From: Ulva prolifera
Taxonomy: Eukaryota; Chlorophyta; Ulvophyceae; Ulvales; Ulvaceae
Direction: 5' to 3'
Length of the DNA: 64,000 nucleotides
Assembly: GCA_023078555.1 (NCBI GenBank)
Contig: CM041201.1
Span: forward strand, 501,213 to 565,212
Shown: positions 26,200 through 38,460 of the stretch, one piece after another
How the letters are laid out: the number at the start of each line of letters is the position of its first letter
Numbering within the stretch: position 1 is the stretch's first letter
Translations under genes and position numbers: made by a program
Notes under the pieces: model-generated
The model's database searches: none
What the model was told of the DNA's origin: nothing
The model's input: only the letters and a program-made list of their open reading frames with translations

Positions 26200-27566
26200 C
26201 TGCACGGCACGAAACGCGATCAGTACAACCCGCCGGCGACCACAGACCACAGACAGCAAATCAACACCCAGCCCAGTGCGTCTCACAGCTGAAAGAATGC
26301 TCCCTGGACGCATGCACATCTCGAGGCGTACGTCATGAGATAGTTCACACAGCGACGCAGCGTACCAGGCCACTCGAAGAATACATGAACCACGCAGAGG
26401 CAGATACGAATACCACCACGGCACACTATATTAGAGCTGAGCTGATGTACACAATTACCCTTGCAAACATAGCTCTGTCCTCTTCGGACACCATTGTGCC
26501 CGGCACCATACGCAGGCCAGCGCGTTGTCGCACCATAGCTAGTAGATGAAACTTGCAGATCAGAGGATTGGGAAGCATAAACAATGCTCTTGTGCAGCTT
26601 CCAGCCCTTTGGCACTTGCTCGGCCATCTTGCTGGCTTGCAGCAAGTGCTGCTCAGAGCAAGTGCGAGTACGATGCCGTCGACCCGGAACTCCACTCAAA
26701 ATCCTCAGCAGACGCCAAGGTCCGAAATTCGATCACGGAGAGCGGTTTGTGACTATGCAGATAGTGTCGACGGTCTGATCACCTAACAACTGGAACGTCG
26801 TGGCTCCCATGCACTATCCCTCACGGGCAGAACAAGCGAGGCACCTCGTACAGTATATATGAGCATGTTGAATAAAGTTGAAGGCAGAGCATTTGCTAAC
26901 AGCGTGCGAGCGTGCACGACGCAGGAGAGAGTGCTTCCCAAGCGATCAATAGGGCCAAGATCGAGCCGACAGCCCATGTGCAACGTTTAATCAGGTGGTG
27001 AAGTGCAGTTCTCGCATTTGCATGCTCGATTCGGCGCGCATACAAATTTGTAAGGAAGCCGTTCATAGGTGTTCGTGGCGGTGGGGGTTCTCTGGCAATG
27101 TACTGATGATTCGTCGACACGCGCGGCACATTGCATCGGAGATTTCGTTTCTGGGAGCGCATGGCTGCACATCTCCGACCATAGCTACAGGCAGAAATGC
27201 ATGTGTGCTTGAACTGTGTACCTCTACCCCAGCCAGTGATGCTAAGCTGTGGCGCACTAGCATGAAATAGACAAGCGATTCGACGCGCAATTTTCGGTAC
27301 ATGGCTCACAGTGATGAGACTGTAGCCCTTTAATCAAACACTGATTTCCGAGTGCTTTCTTGTTTGTGTCGATCGCTGCCACTGCGACCCGCTGGTGTCC
27401 CCATTGTCGTGGGTGCATCGCAGCAACTGCCGTGCAGCAGGGAATACAATCTCGTTTGCCACCCTGACAGCCAATCCATGGCACTGAATTTCGCTAGTTA
27501 GCAGCTGCTGACTGCCGACTCTCGAGGTCGGTCAGCGGCTGCAACGCGATCGCTGCAACAATAAAC
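26200..27566. other. Divergent spacer with unresolved NBAS 5' exons
   Basis: About 1.4 kb between the first resolved NBAS exon (minus) and the coiled-coil gene (plus). Some of it must be NBAS 5' coding sequence and promoter. A minus-strand frame at 26896-27309 is open for 137 codons with one hydrophobic stretch, but I see no domain. Confidence 0.45.
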
Positions 27567-28539
27567 ATGTACACTGCGAGGCTGCGTTCGCGGGCAGCTG
27601 CACACTTGCAGCAACAAGCATCAACATTTAACACCAGAGGCATGCGCAGGCATCTGCTTCGCATATGCGTACGGGACATATCAGGCACGCTTCTCGGTCT
27701 GCTACCATGCGTTGGACCAGCACACCGGCCACGACAAGCTATGCGTGCAGCAACAATTTGTCACAATTGCACGCTCTTTGACCTAACGTGGCTCCGTGAT
27801 GTTGCAGTTTCAAGGCCTGGCGCCCCTCTCTCTGTGTCATGCCAGGCGTCTTCCAACAATGACTCCCCCCAACCTTCGGCATCCGATGGCACGCAGGCAC
27901 GACCCAACTGCAAGGACTTCCGTTGTATTGAGATCATGTGGTCATCACGTGCTGCCAAGTCTTCAGCCTTGAAGCGTCACAGGTTTGTAACGTTGCAGCA
28001 TGTGCAGGCTGATGGCAACAACGAAGTGAACGTTGCACCTGATTCGATTGCAAAGGATGCACAGGACATAACAGACGTCATTTCGAATCGCCTGCAATCA
28101 TATGACGACCAGGCAGGCGGGCCTTCCACACAGGAGCTTCTCGGCCTGCTGCACAGGCAGTCCAAGCTCATCCTCAAGTATCAGAACAGCTTGGATCAAA
28201 CGAATGCCAAACTCATGTCTCATCAGAGGCTGATTCAGCAGATTGCGGATTCCGTAGAGGTGAGAAAGACTTTGCCTGGATGTGCTTCTGTGCTGTGCGA
28301 GTAGGTGTCCAGGTGCATTGTGTGCGTGTGCTTATTCAATGCATGCCGTACCCGCCCTCTCCTCACACGCCGCTGTTCCAGCGAAGACGGGCTCCAAACT
28401 CCAGGATGAAAAGATGTTGATCCTACAATTCGCGTCTGACCTGCAGCGACGACACGTGCACTTGCCCAGCCTGCCATCTGCGGTGCCGCACGGTATCGCA
28501 ACACGTGGCCAATCAACTAGCCGTTCCACTGGATATTGA
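27567..28539 (+). CDS. Small coiled-coil protein with possible organelle targeting
   Basis: Exon 1, 27567-28259, is open for 231 codons and ends at a strong donor (GTGAGA) after DSVE. Exon 2, 28405-28539, continues in phase from an acceptor ACTCCAG, so that helix-forming heptads run across the splice (LIQQIADSVE then DEKMLILQFASDLQ). The first 40 residues are rich in Arg, Ala, Leu and Gln with no acidic residue, which fits a plastid or mitochondrial targeting peptide. The middle is low in predicted order; the C-terminal 80 residues (QELLGLLHRQSKLILKYQNS onward) look like a coiled coil. I do not recognise a family. Exon 2 might splice on again, and the AT74-like gene begins 195 bases downstream on the same strand. 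Confidence 0.6.
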
Positions 28540-28734
28540 ACAGCATGCTCGCCTCAGGCCCGATGCAGAACTGAACAGCATCCCTGCCTTCAGCTACAGG
28601 CAGGGGGTCCATCAGCCGCATGCCACAGCAGCATTGCCCTCAGGACACTTGCATGGCTACCGGACACCTCCGCCACGGCGCTCACCTGCTCACGCATGCA
28701 CACATACACGCCCAGCAAACGGCGCCCTTGTGCC

Positions 28735-30281
28735 ATGGTGCAGGTGCCCGGCCTCGACTCGAGAGATGGCTACGTCACCAGCTTCCAGCCTCCGGACTCC
28801 CTCTCAGATGACGCGGTGCGAAAGCGCGCCGCCTCGGCAGCCAACGCAAGCAGCGGCGCCGCGGCGCCGGCCACAGACCCGATGTGGGGCCCGCTAGTAC
28901 CAGAGATGAACAAGGCTCCCAGGCGGCCGTCGCGGAAGGGGCCGGGGGGGCCTGCGTGGACCCCCGGGGACCGCCGGCAGCTCGGGGGCTTCGATGCGAG
29001 GTTTCACAGCACCTCCGCGTGCGTTCCCACTCTTCTGCAGAGAGCTCTTGCTGTCTGTTGTGGTGCTCTGCCACGCAATGGCCCGAGCTCATCCACAATA
29101 TGGCCCGGGATGATCTCGTGATGGCTCCTGAGCTCGTGATGGCTCCCCATGCTCACCCCCGGAATGTCCGGGAGCCCCGCCACTTGCAGCTCGTGGCCCC
29201 TTATTTCCACCCCAAGCTCATGTCATGAGCAGATTGGTTTGTCCCTTTAGCCGTTGGGGCACTAGTCTGCGATATCTCATATCATGCGGCAGCAGCCATC
29301 GGGGCTGTCCTCTCGCCTTGCCGGCCGGCACTCCCGGCGGGCTTGTCAGGCACACGCCTCATCACGTGCCCTCCCCCCCCCCCCCCCCCCCCCCCCTGCC
29401 TGCACCGCCCATCTGCTCTGGCACACGCACCTGCTCTGCATACCTGCTCAGCCGGCCCGCATCCACCCTCGCGGCCGAGCCATGCCTCCTACACGTCATG
29501 CTCAAGCTTGGCTCCTACCTGCCTTCCTACAGCCTAGGCTCCTATCTACAGCGCGCATGCCTATTGAGTTGGCGGGCCCAATCACATGTACAAGCTCACA
29601 CCTTCTGGCTCCAATCCCAACATGGCACCCCCGACGAATCAGCAGAGCGACCCGGCTCAGGCACATGCGTGGAGCGGGGCAAGCCATAGCTCCCACCTGC
29701 GGTGCGTATGAGCATTGAATCCGCGGGCCCGGTCACAGAGAGTCATTCATATACTCTGCCTCTCATCGCGAGGCGCCAGCCCCGGCACGTCAACGGCGGT
29801 GTGTGTGCAGCGGCGCGACGCCGAGCGACCACCGGGTGCTCCCGGAGCGCATCATCCTCGTGCGCCACGCGCAGTCCGAGGGCAACATCGACAACGCGGC
29901 CTACACCTACATCCCCGACCCCCAGATCCCGCTCACCGGCACCGGCAAGTCGCAGGCGCTGCAGGCCGGCCGCCGCATCCTCGACATCGCGGAGCCCTCC
30001 GGTGACAACCACCAGTTCTTCTTCTACACGTCGCCGTACCGGCGCTCGATCGAGACGTACGCGCAGATCGCGGACACCATCCCACGCCCGATGCAGGCGG
30101 GGGTGCAGGAGGAGGTGCAGCTGCGGGAGCAGGACTTTGGGAACTTCCAGAACGCGGCGGAGAAGGCGCAGGAGAAGAGCGAGCGGCTGCGCTTCGGGCG
30201 GTTCTTCTATCGGTTCCCGAACGGGGAGAGCGGAGCGGACGTGTATGACCGGTGCGCTGCCGCCGCCGCAGCACACGCCGT

Positions 30282-30322
<41 letters not shown>

Positions 30323-31697
30323 AGATTGCGGATTGCGCAGAGGCGGCACGCACATCCCGCAGCGCCGATCCGGCCGCATGTACGCATGGAGCTGCGTAGT
30401 CGCGTCCGCCAGGGTGAGCACCTCCGGCGCCCGGCACCTCCTGCGCCTGTGTGGCGGTGGCTGACCGGATGAGCCATGCGTTTCTCGTGCGTGCTGGGCG
30501 CGGGCTCTGGGGGGGGGTGCATCGAAGCCGCAGCGCAGACGAGGTGGCGTGCATACTGCGTTCGCTTCTCTTGCCTGAATGTTCTAGATCTGTGCCGGCG
30601 AGAGGGGGCGATGCTGTACTGTTCATCCTGTTCGCATGTGGTCCGGCAACAGGGGGGCGGTGCTGCAGGATAACGATCTTCGAGGACCACATGGTGCGGG
30701 ACATCAACGCGGGGCGCTTCAGCAGCAACACGTCGCTCGTGCTGCTCACGCACGGCCTCTCGCTGCGCGTCTTCCTCATGCGCTGGTTCCACTGGACCGT
30801 CGATGAGTTCCTCAACGTCTACAACCCCCCCAATGCTGTGCCCCTGGTGCGCCCCGCCCCCCTGAAGCCGTGTTCCCTTGTTTTTGTTTATGTGCAGACC
30901 AATCGTTGGCTGTTTATTTGTTTTTTTGGGTTTTTTTTGTGGAGACCAAATCTTGACCGAAATGAGGCATCAGTCAATCGGAGTACAGCAAGACCACCGC
31001 TGCCATGGCAACACCATTGCTACCCTGAAACCAGGTGGCTCTCGCACTCAGCGAAGTCATCTCGTGTTTGCCTCTAAATGGTCTAAGTTGTGATTGCGTG
31101 ATGCCACAATTGAGAGAATCTGCATTGGTTAGGTGAGGGGCACACCCCTCCAGGCCGGGGTGGAGTGTGTGTAATCGCATTTGTGCTCATCTGTGGGTTG
31201 CGCCTTCCAACAGTTGCTGGCTTTGAGAGCTGCTGCTTGGAGTAGCAGATATGGCAGTGGCTCTCGGGAGCAGATGTGGTGCATGAGGCGGTCGTTGCTC
31301 GTGCCATCGCGCCATTGTGGCTGGCTGCTGTGCGTCAGTGCTTCGTGGCGGTCTTGTTGCATGACGACTCGCGAAGTGCTGATGGATGCATGCCACCCTG
31401 GCTCATGGAAGCCCCGCAAATGTGCAACAGCTTCTGGCGAAATCAAAGGCTCTGAAAGCTGCCTTGGTGCAGGTGCTGGAGCGAGTGTGTACGAAAGATG
31501 ACGCCAGCAGCGGCTTGTCTTGGATCCACACCAAGTGCCTGTATCGTCTATCTGATGAGAGCCGGAAGCTGCTGAAGGGTGTGACGGATGAGATGTGCCG
31601 GACGTCACAGCAGCCAAACGGCGTGTCAGCATTCCCACGGCCACCTGTACTTAGCCAGCCTCACGATACGCCGCCCAAGGAGACTGCGGACAAGTGA
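28735..31697 (+). CDS. Phosphoglycerate-mutase-fold protein, AT74 type
   Basis: Four exons join in frame: 28735-29000, 29811-30251, 30669-30846 and 31473-31697 (369 residues). The histidine-phosphatase fold is clear: IILVRHAQSEGNIDNAAYTY carries the catalytic His, FYTSPYRRSIETYAQI and REQDFGNFQNA are typical of the plant AT74 group, RFGRFFYRFPNGESGADVYD follows, and LVLLTHGLSLRVFLMRWFHW has the second His. The usual RHG is RHA here. The last exon gives LSWIHTKCLYRLSDESRKLL and a Pro-rich tail. Exon 1 (PDSLSDDAVRKRAASAANAS...) is poorly conserved; its ATG at 28735 could instead be an intron acceptor (ATGGTGCAG/G). The donor after exon 1 is a weak GTTTCA, chosen because it restores phase. The natural substrate of this group is not settled; related enzymes hydrolyse sugar phosphates or other phosphoesters. 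Confidence 0.85.
29373..29396. repeat. Poly-C run (24)
   Basis: Pure C run inside the first intron (29001-29810) of the AT74-like gene. Confidence 0.95.
30283..30320. repeat. (GT)19 microsatellite
   Basis: Pure GT run in the second intron of the AT74-like gene, 31 bases after the donor. Confidence 0.95.
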
Positions 31698-32177
31698 CAT
31701 TTGAATTAGTGCCAGAACCAGTGCTAGAACAATTAGGCCGTGCATTCACTCGCACATGTAGCACTCGTGCTGTGCTGCATGCAGAACCAGTTCAAACCAG
31801 TTTGCTGTTCAGCTGCATGGATCTGTAACATGGTCGATGCACGGTCGAAGGGTCTTTGTGCCCGGGATTGATCATGCCCGCGTACTGCTTGCTGGACACC
31901 TCCGCATTCATGTCATCATGTAGCCACAGTAATGAAAGAGATTGCGTGTCGATGATACAGGTTGGCTGCAGCAGTGATAATCAAGATCCAACCAAAAGTT
32001 TTGATGTGCAACAGTGATCAGCGTGAGCGCGTGTCGTGTTTCTGCGCGAACGTGTTTGCGTGTACTGTCGCTGCCGACACGAGCATGGCACGCAACGCGC
32101 AGGTGGTACAATACCACCGCAATCTCCGATCACACTATACACAGCAGTAAAAGTGATAGAAGGAGCTCTCTTGCTTC

Positions 32178-34934
32178 ATGGCAGCGCTGATCACATCCGT
32201 CAATTCTTCTCCAGCTGCTCAGAGAGCTCCTGCGCGCCGGCGACACCACCAGCGCGGGAGCGTGATCGCGCAAATGGGTAAAAGCGTGTACCAAACTCGT
32301 TGCAATCGAGGTAAGGATGACGGGAGCATGAAAGTGCTTGAGTTCTATGCTGGTATCGGCGGCATGCACTGTGCACTGGACAAGGCCAAGTCAGCTGGCA
32401 AGATCGCCGCTTATGAAGTCCTCAGCGGGTTCGACATCAACCCCGCTGCAAACGATACATACGCTCACAACTTTGGGGCCTCTTTGGTTCGGTGTGTACG
32501 TCTTCGACCGTGATTTCGTGGATATACTCCCCAGTTTTCCTGGCCAGTGACATGTGCAAATTTCAATGACATTCCGTGCAGAACAACATCGAGCGAATAC
32601 CCAAATCACAGCTAGATGAATATGGAGCCCACATGTGGATGCTGGCACCTCCATGCCAGCCCTACACTCGACAAGGGTTGAAAAAAGATGCAGGCGACGC
32701 CAGGGCCAAGAGCTTCATGGCACTCCTCGCCCAGTACGCTCACATCCGGCCATGTCGTCGCAAGCGCATTCAGATTTGCATCTGGCCCGACAACGTAGCG
32801 TGTACGCCTTGTCAGCCTTCCCACTGCTGCAGGATTGCATCAATGGAGCATCCCCCACAAGTGCTACTTGTCGAAAACGTCGTGGGCTTCGAGACATCCA
32901 TCACCAGGCAGGCCCTCAAGAGCCTGCTCCAGAAGAACGAGTACCACTTCCAGGAGTTCATCCTGTCACCCAAAGACTTTGGCACCCCCTACTCTCGGCC
33001 ACGTTACTTCTGTGTCGCTCGCAAGAGGCCTTTCCCGATCACAAAGGACTTTGATGCGCCATGGACATGCACACCACAGGTCCTCCTGCAGCATCTCGCC
33101 CGTGGACAAGACAGATGGGAGGCCAGTCCACAGGTGAGCTTCATGTATCAGGTCAGCTCACTTCATTGCACAGCCTGCACACTGAGGCAGACAGGCATCA
33201 CACTCGAGCATGCCCACGTAGCGCACGTGCGGCCGGGTCAAAGCGTGAGTGCAGCCGCACCCCACGGTCCCGATGTGGGTCATGCACCCGTGCCTGATGA
33301 GATCTGGCACAGATGAAGCACCTGTGCTCTCTGAGCAGGCTTCGCTCCAGGCCTGGCTTCGTGACACCTCCACCTGCCAGCGTTTGGTCAACTTGCAGCA
33401 TTTCTGGGGCTGCAATCTAGGAATTAAAGCTACATCAGTCGCTCCAGAATCCTCCAGTGTAAGCATGCCTTACGATCAGACACTGCTGTGCACCATCTCA
33501 TGGAGAGAACCCATGTCAGGAATCACACCATAGCCACACGAGGCATCGTGGGGCTCCACGAGGCTATCAGCGCAGCAGAAAAAGAAGAAACCCGGAGGAG
33601 CCAGTACATATAGGGCCAAGCCGGGAGCGATCGATTGCATATCTGCAGGAGTCCGTGCAAGTACGAGACCTGTCCCACTACATGGAGGCGTCTCCGTCCG
33701 ACTGCGTAGTGGCCACCAGCGTCCCCGGCGCTCCCGCCCAGCCCACCGCCACATCCGCTGCCGAAGCTCCTCTGCCTCGTACCAGCGTCGATGCAGCCTC
33801 CGAGCCCACACCTCCAGCACCAAAGCTCCCGCGCCACGAGAGCCCTCCCCCGCAGCAGACTGCTGCAGTGATACGTAGTAACCTAAGAGAGCTAGATGCC
33901 ACAGCCGAGGCGGCTGCAGGCGCTGCAGGCGCAGAGGGACCCGGGCGAGAACCCGGGAGCATGGACGGCGAGGCTGAGCCGCGTGGCTATGAAGTGCGGA
34001 GGTGTGGGTGGGAGGACTTTGCGGTCCCGCCGGCGGTGATCGAGAAGTCTGCGCGCTGCATCGACGTCGTCACCGGGGAGCTGCACGACGCCAACTGCTT
34101 CACAAAGTCATACTCGAAGTACGCGAAAGGGACTGGGTCCGTCGTGGCGACGAGGAACCTGCATCTGCTGGCCTCGTTTGAGGACTGGGCGCACCGGGAG
34201 CTGGTGCGTGGCTTGTCAAGACGAATCCATTACGATCCTGTCCAGTCGGCACATCATCTCCTGCAGGGCAGCCACCTGCCCAGACACTGCTGTGTGCTTT
34301 CGTGTTTTATGTGGTTTACTGTGTGTTTCTGTGGTTTACTGAGCGTGCAGCTGTGAGTTGCGGCTTGGTCAGGTGTGTTGATGTAGCAATCTGCAGTCTT
34401 GGAGAGTTGCACCAGTAGACACTGATGCATGCATGCTATGGCGTCGCCTTTGACCACCACAGCAGTGCAAGCCTGTCTTGTGAGGCAGTGGTGAATCAGC
34501 TGCTTGCGTCACTGCCCGGTGAATGCATAAACCAAGGGCTCAAGGCATCAGGAGTGATTTTGACAACACACAGGCGCAGACATGCTGCTGAGATGGTGGG
34601 TCAAGGGTTTGAGATCAACGCACTCACACGGCGAGTGAACTGCTTGCAGGGCGGCGCTCCCAAGTACCCGTCACCTGCAGATGGGCACTGCAGCAGCGCG
34701 CCTGCGGTGGAGGGCGCCGCCATCGGGGACCGCATGCAGCACCTCGGGCTGCGGTTCTTCACCCCCCGGGAGGTGGCGAACCTGCATGCGCTGCCCCAGA
34801 CCTTCAGCTTCCCCGCGCACGTGACGCTGAAGCAGAGGTACGCGTGCCTCGGGAACAGCCTCAGCGTGGAGGTCGTCGCTGCACTGCTGGAGTACCTCTT
34901 CCACGATGATGCGACCTTCGGCCCTGCTGCGTGA
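32178..34934 (+). CDS. DNMT2: tRNA (cytosine-5) methyltransferase, Dnmt2/TRDMT1 type
   Basis: Dnmt2 enzymes have the fold of DNA cytosine methyltransferases but methylate C38 of tRNA-Asp. Five exons join in frame: 32178-32495, 32582-32733, 32833-33133, 33649-34203 and 34650-34934 (536 residues). Motif I is [15 protein letters not shown], motif IV with the catalytic Cys is [12 protein letters not shown], motif VI is [12 protein letters not shown], then [20 protein letters not shown]. The CFT signature specific to Dnmt2 is in [19 protein letters not shown], and motif X is [20 protein letters not shown]. The usual length is near 390; the excess is an N-terminal extension of about 50 residues (the true start may be the ATG at 32271) and a Pro/Ala/Ser-rich insert at the start of exon 4. 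The first donor (GTACGT, 32496) and last acceptor (34650) are the least certain splice sites. Confidence 0.95.
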
Positions 34935-35962
34935 GCCCTCTCCCCAGTCGCCCCAGCTGCTCCCTGAAACGGCGACCAGCGGCCAACACTTTCAGGGAGT
35001 ACAAGTGACGTTTCACCGCAGTTTTGACAAACTGTGTAAGTGACGACATGATTTGAGTTGCAATTGGCAACCATGCGTGTCATGGCCAGATGCAGTGGCA
35101 CGGCTGTGGCCGGCAGCAGCCGCAGTCCGGGCACCGCTTCGCCAGTCCTCGCGCCAAGCCGGACTCGTGCTGAGGCGGCATGCCCTGCCTGAACGACGGG
35201 CTCCCGCCAGACCTCATGCCAAGCTGACGATACGTGATAGATGCCATCCTGAGTGATATGGTGTTTCTGAATGCGAAAGAGGCAGCGCTGTTCCGCTTCA
35301 TACAAAGCCTGGCGAGCCAGCTAGCGCGTCTACTGGGTACTGGGATCAGCTGCACCTTGACACCACTGAAGTCTATGAGACGCAGATGTCATCAGCGAAC
35401 CTGTGCAACGGTGATGAAGTTTTGGTCTGCCAGACTTCAGTGGTGCTGCACTGAAGCCTACACAAGTTCGCAATGTGTGGACATGTAGCGACGACACGTG
35501 GTGATGACATTGTTGTCCAGGGCTATGTGCACAGCTATGAGAGGCTGCACAATCTCCCTTTCATTTGCCAGGACCCGGGGAGAACCAGCAGTGCTGACCC
35601 CGAGCCGTGTGTACCCATGCACACATGAATTTGCTTTTCCAGTACGCACAGCAGGCCAGCAGCGCAACCAGCCATATCAAAATCTGCCTTGAATCGCGGG
35701 GTTCTGATCATGGCATAGCAATAGTCAATCTGTGCGTTGACACGACAAGATCAGAACGTGACGAAGCCATTCAAATCATCCGCCTCTGGTTCGCTGCAAC
35801 GCAGGTGACATCGCCACTGGTTCACAGTTTACAACAATGCGATACTGGGTGGTCAAGTCTGCTGCATCCGTCCGCGCCAGCACAGTGAATATTGACCAGC
35901 ATTGCATACGGATACGGAGACCCAACTGGCTACTGCGAGGCTCTGCGTGGGTGCTAAGGATT
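34935..35962. other. Spacer between convergent genes
   Basis: About 1 kb between the stops of the Dnmt2 and Nudix genes, likely shared by their 3' UTRs. A minus-strand frame at 35080-35355 ends in a Cys-rich tail (RCPDCGCCRPQPCHCIWP) but has no partner exon I could find. Confidence 0.5.
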
Positions 35963-38061
35963 CTAAGCATTCTCCCAGCCCTCGGGCAGCGGGTCGGTTG
36001 CATGCAGGCCATGCACCAGCAGGTGCAGACCCCCCCTCGTGCCGGCCATCTCCTCAGCAGTCATGCCCTTGTATATCCCCCGTTGGTACGCCGCCATGCA
36101 GTCTACGGACACCTTGATGGATGGCTGGGCCTTGATGAAGTCGGTGTTGGCGTACTCGGTCATCGACATCCACTTCACTTGAGCAATCTCCTGCAAGCGG
36201 AGGAGGCTCACGAGTTGACGAGGTGGACAACCCTCCAGTGAGCTCCGTGCGCACACGTTGACGGCCAACGGGACGTCACTCATCTCATGATGCACACAAT
36301 GCATGTGTGGGGCAGAGGATTGACCAACGTGCATATTCACCACGAGAGAAGTTGCAACGGCTGCAGAGGCTGGATGCTCGTTGCAGCGTTACACCTCTCC
36401 GCTGTGTGATCATAGCACACAGGCCATGGGTGTCAAGCTGCAGCAGGCAGGGGCCGACATTCTCACATGCATGGTCCCGCGAGGGCGGAGGGCGTGCCTT
36501 CTCGCAGGCCAATGCGACGGGCCGCCCGGTGTCATCCTTCTTGTACTCCTTGCTGGGGTCGAGCTTGGCGGCGCAGAGCATGAACATGTCGCTCTTGCCA
36601 AAGGCGAAGCCGTGCGCCTGCCTCATCATCAGCAGCGCGTCAAACTTGACAGGCAGCCCCTGCAGCATGCGGCGGCACGTTCGCGGCCTCGAGCGCTGCA
36701 TGTGTGTGGCTAGGATTGGTGACAGTGACTGCCCCATGGCTGGCCTTGCATGCAGCTTCCCGACCGTGCCTCAAGTGCACAGGGTCGCAGAGCGAGCAGA
36801 TGCACATTCAGCTGTGCGCTGCACGGCGTCGGAGAGCAACGGCCTGGAGACAGGCCAACGTTGGTGAAGTCCTGTAGACCTGGGTATATCGCAACACCTA
36901 TTATTTGATTTTGTTTGCCTTGCATGGATGGCGGGGCTGTGTTGCTGTCATCACTGAAAACGTGGCATTTGATGATGCATGTGAGCTGTGTGGCTACACA
37001 TGTGGGCCCACTGCCAACCACAGCTATGTCCTCGATGAAGCTTGCAGTGCTCTGTTGTGTGCATGCCACTTGGGGGGATGCAGTAAGGGAGGCGCCACCG
37101 GCACAACAAACATGTGGGTCTGCGTAGGTTGGATGGGGCTGGCACCGTTTCCTCCGACACTTCCCGGACGGCTGCAGCAGAAAAGTGTTCTCCGGGATCG
37201 AGCAGTCCTGTTGGGACCTTCCAGATGTCCCGCTTTGCTGCTGGGCCATGGCGTTCCTTGACCACGAGCAATTCTCCATGGTCGTTGAATACACACACGC
37301 CCACGCCCACCTGGTGGGACGCATTGGCTGGCAGGGAGGACGGTGTGTCCGGCAGCCAGTGTGTAAGCATCACGTAGTCTGTCTCTGCATGGTGGAATAT
37401 GAAGCCCTGCATACACCTCGACTCGTTCTAGCTCTGACGCAGTGGTCGAAGCTGTTGAGTTGTGCACCTGCAGGGCGAATTATAACCAGTTTCCTGCAAG
37501 GTTGACAGCGAGAGGGACTTACCTTGTCAACAGCCTTGGGTATGCAAGCTGAGAGGTGGATCGGGACCTTGAGCCACACACCCCGGACACCTGTGCTCCG
37601 CCACTCCTGTATATGATGCTTCATCAGAAGGCTGCACGACCATGACTTCCATTGCCAAGGTAGTGACTAGCATTGTTCACGGAGTCATGATACACATTTG
37701 GTGCCCGCTGGCAGCATCATCGGGCCTTGAGCGTGTATGTGCCGCGGGGTCGTGCCTGCAACGAGTCTTGCAGTGCTGAGGAAAAGTCGGCCTCGTCTAG
37801 GGGCAACGAGTCCGAATCAACAATGACCCCTCCGTAGAGATCTTTCTTGCATGTGATCATTCTTGCTGGAGCAGCCTCTTGCGCTTCTGCTGTAGCCTTG
37901 GAACGAAAGCGTGGCCAGCGTTGAGTGGAACACTGAGTGGAGCGTTCGAACAGGCGCGGCGAAGGGAGACTGACACGGGCACCCAAGCAATTGATATGAC
38001 GTGCAGAAGTTATCACAGACTTTGGAATAGATGCCGCGACTGCGAGTGCTCGAAAGACCAT
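35963..38061 (-). CDS. Nudix hydrolase with plant-type pre-Nudix domain
   Basis: Five minus-strand exons, 37756-38061, 37523-37606, 37146-37406, 36519-36659 and 35963-36190, join in frame to 339 residues. The order matches the Arabidopsis NUDT2/6/7/8/10 group and animal NUDT6: EWRSTGVRGVWLKVPIHLSA, FIFHHAETDYVMLTHWLP, then ANASHQVGVGVCVFND. A perfect Nudix box (G-x5-E-x7-REVSEETGL) starts at GLLDPGEHFSAAAV and is split by the third intron between ET and GL. RQAHGFAFGKSDMFMLC and AQVKWMSMTEYANTDF complete the domain. Group members hydrolyse ADP-ribose, NADH or similar dinucleotides; specificity cannot be read here. The first 60 residues look like an organelle targeting peptide. Intron 1 seems to use a GC donor (TTGCAG/GCACGA), because no in-phase GT precedes a stop. 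The donor of exon 4 (GTCGCA) is weak. Confidence 0.9.
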
Positions 38062-38460
38062 GTCAGAGTGTCATTCACATGCCAGCGGCTACACACCTGG
38101 CACAACAAGGCACATGCCGTCGATCACGTCCTTGGCAACAACGCAATCGCGATGCGAGTGTATACACGTACTTATGCCAGTGAATTCGCAGATGGTGGGG
38201 TAAAGTGCCAAGTTTCATATGTACAGAACGTTGTGTACGGGGCCATTGCTGTGTGCTCCACGGTGTCGGGGGCCGCAACCAGCCGCGACAAGTCGTAGTG
38301 ATTTGGGGTGTCGCGTAGCGAAGCGGCGCGCCAACATATGTACTCGGTCACAACCGAAATTATCAATGATGCACCTGTTAATTTGTGCTCATGTAGCCTG
38401 GGTTTCCCGCCTGGCCGCGGTGCCCAAGAGCATTCGTCCAACCGAGCGGCACCGCAGATC
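38062..38460. promoter_or_regulatory. Shared divergent promoter region, Nudix / EEF2KMT-like
   Basis: Only 399 bases separate the start codons of the two head-to-head genes, so both promoters must lie here or in 5' UTRs. No TATA box or obvious operator stands out. Confidence 0.5.
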
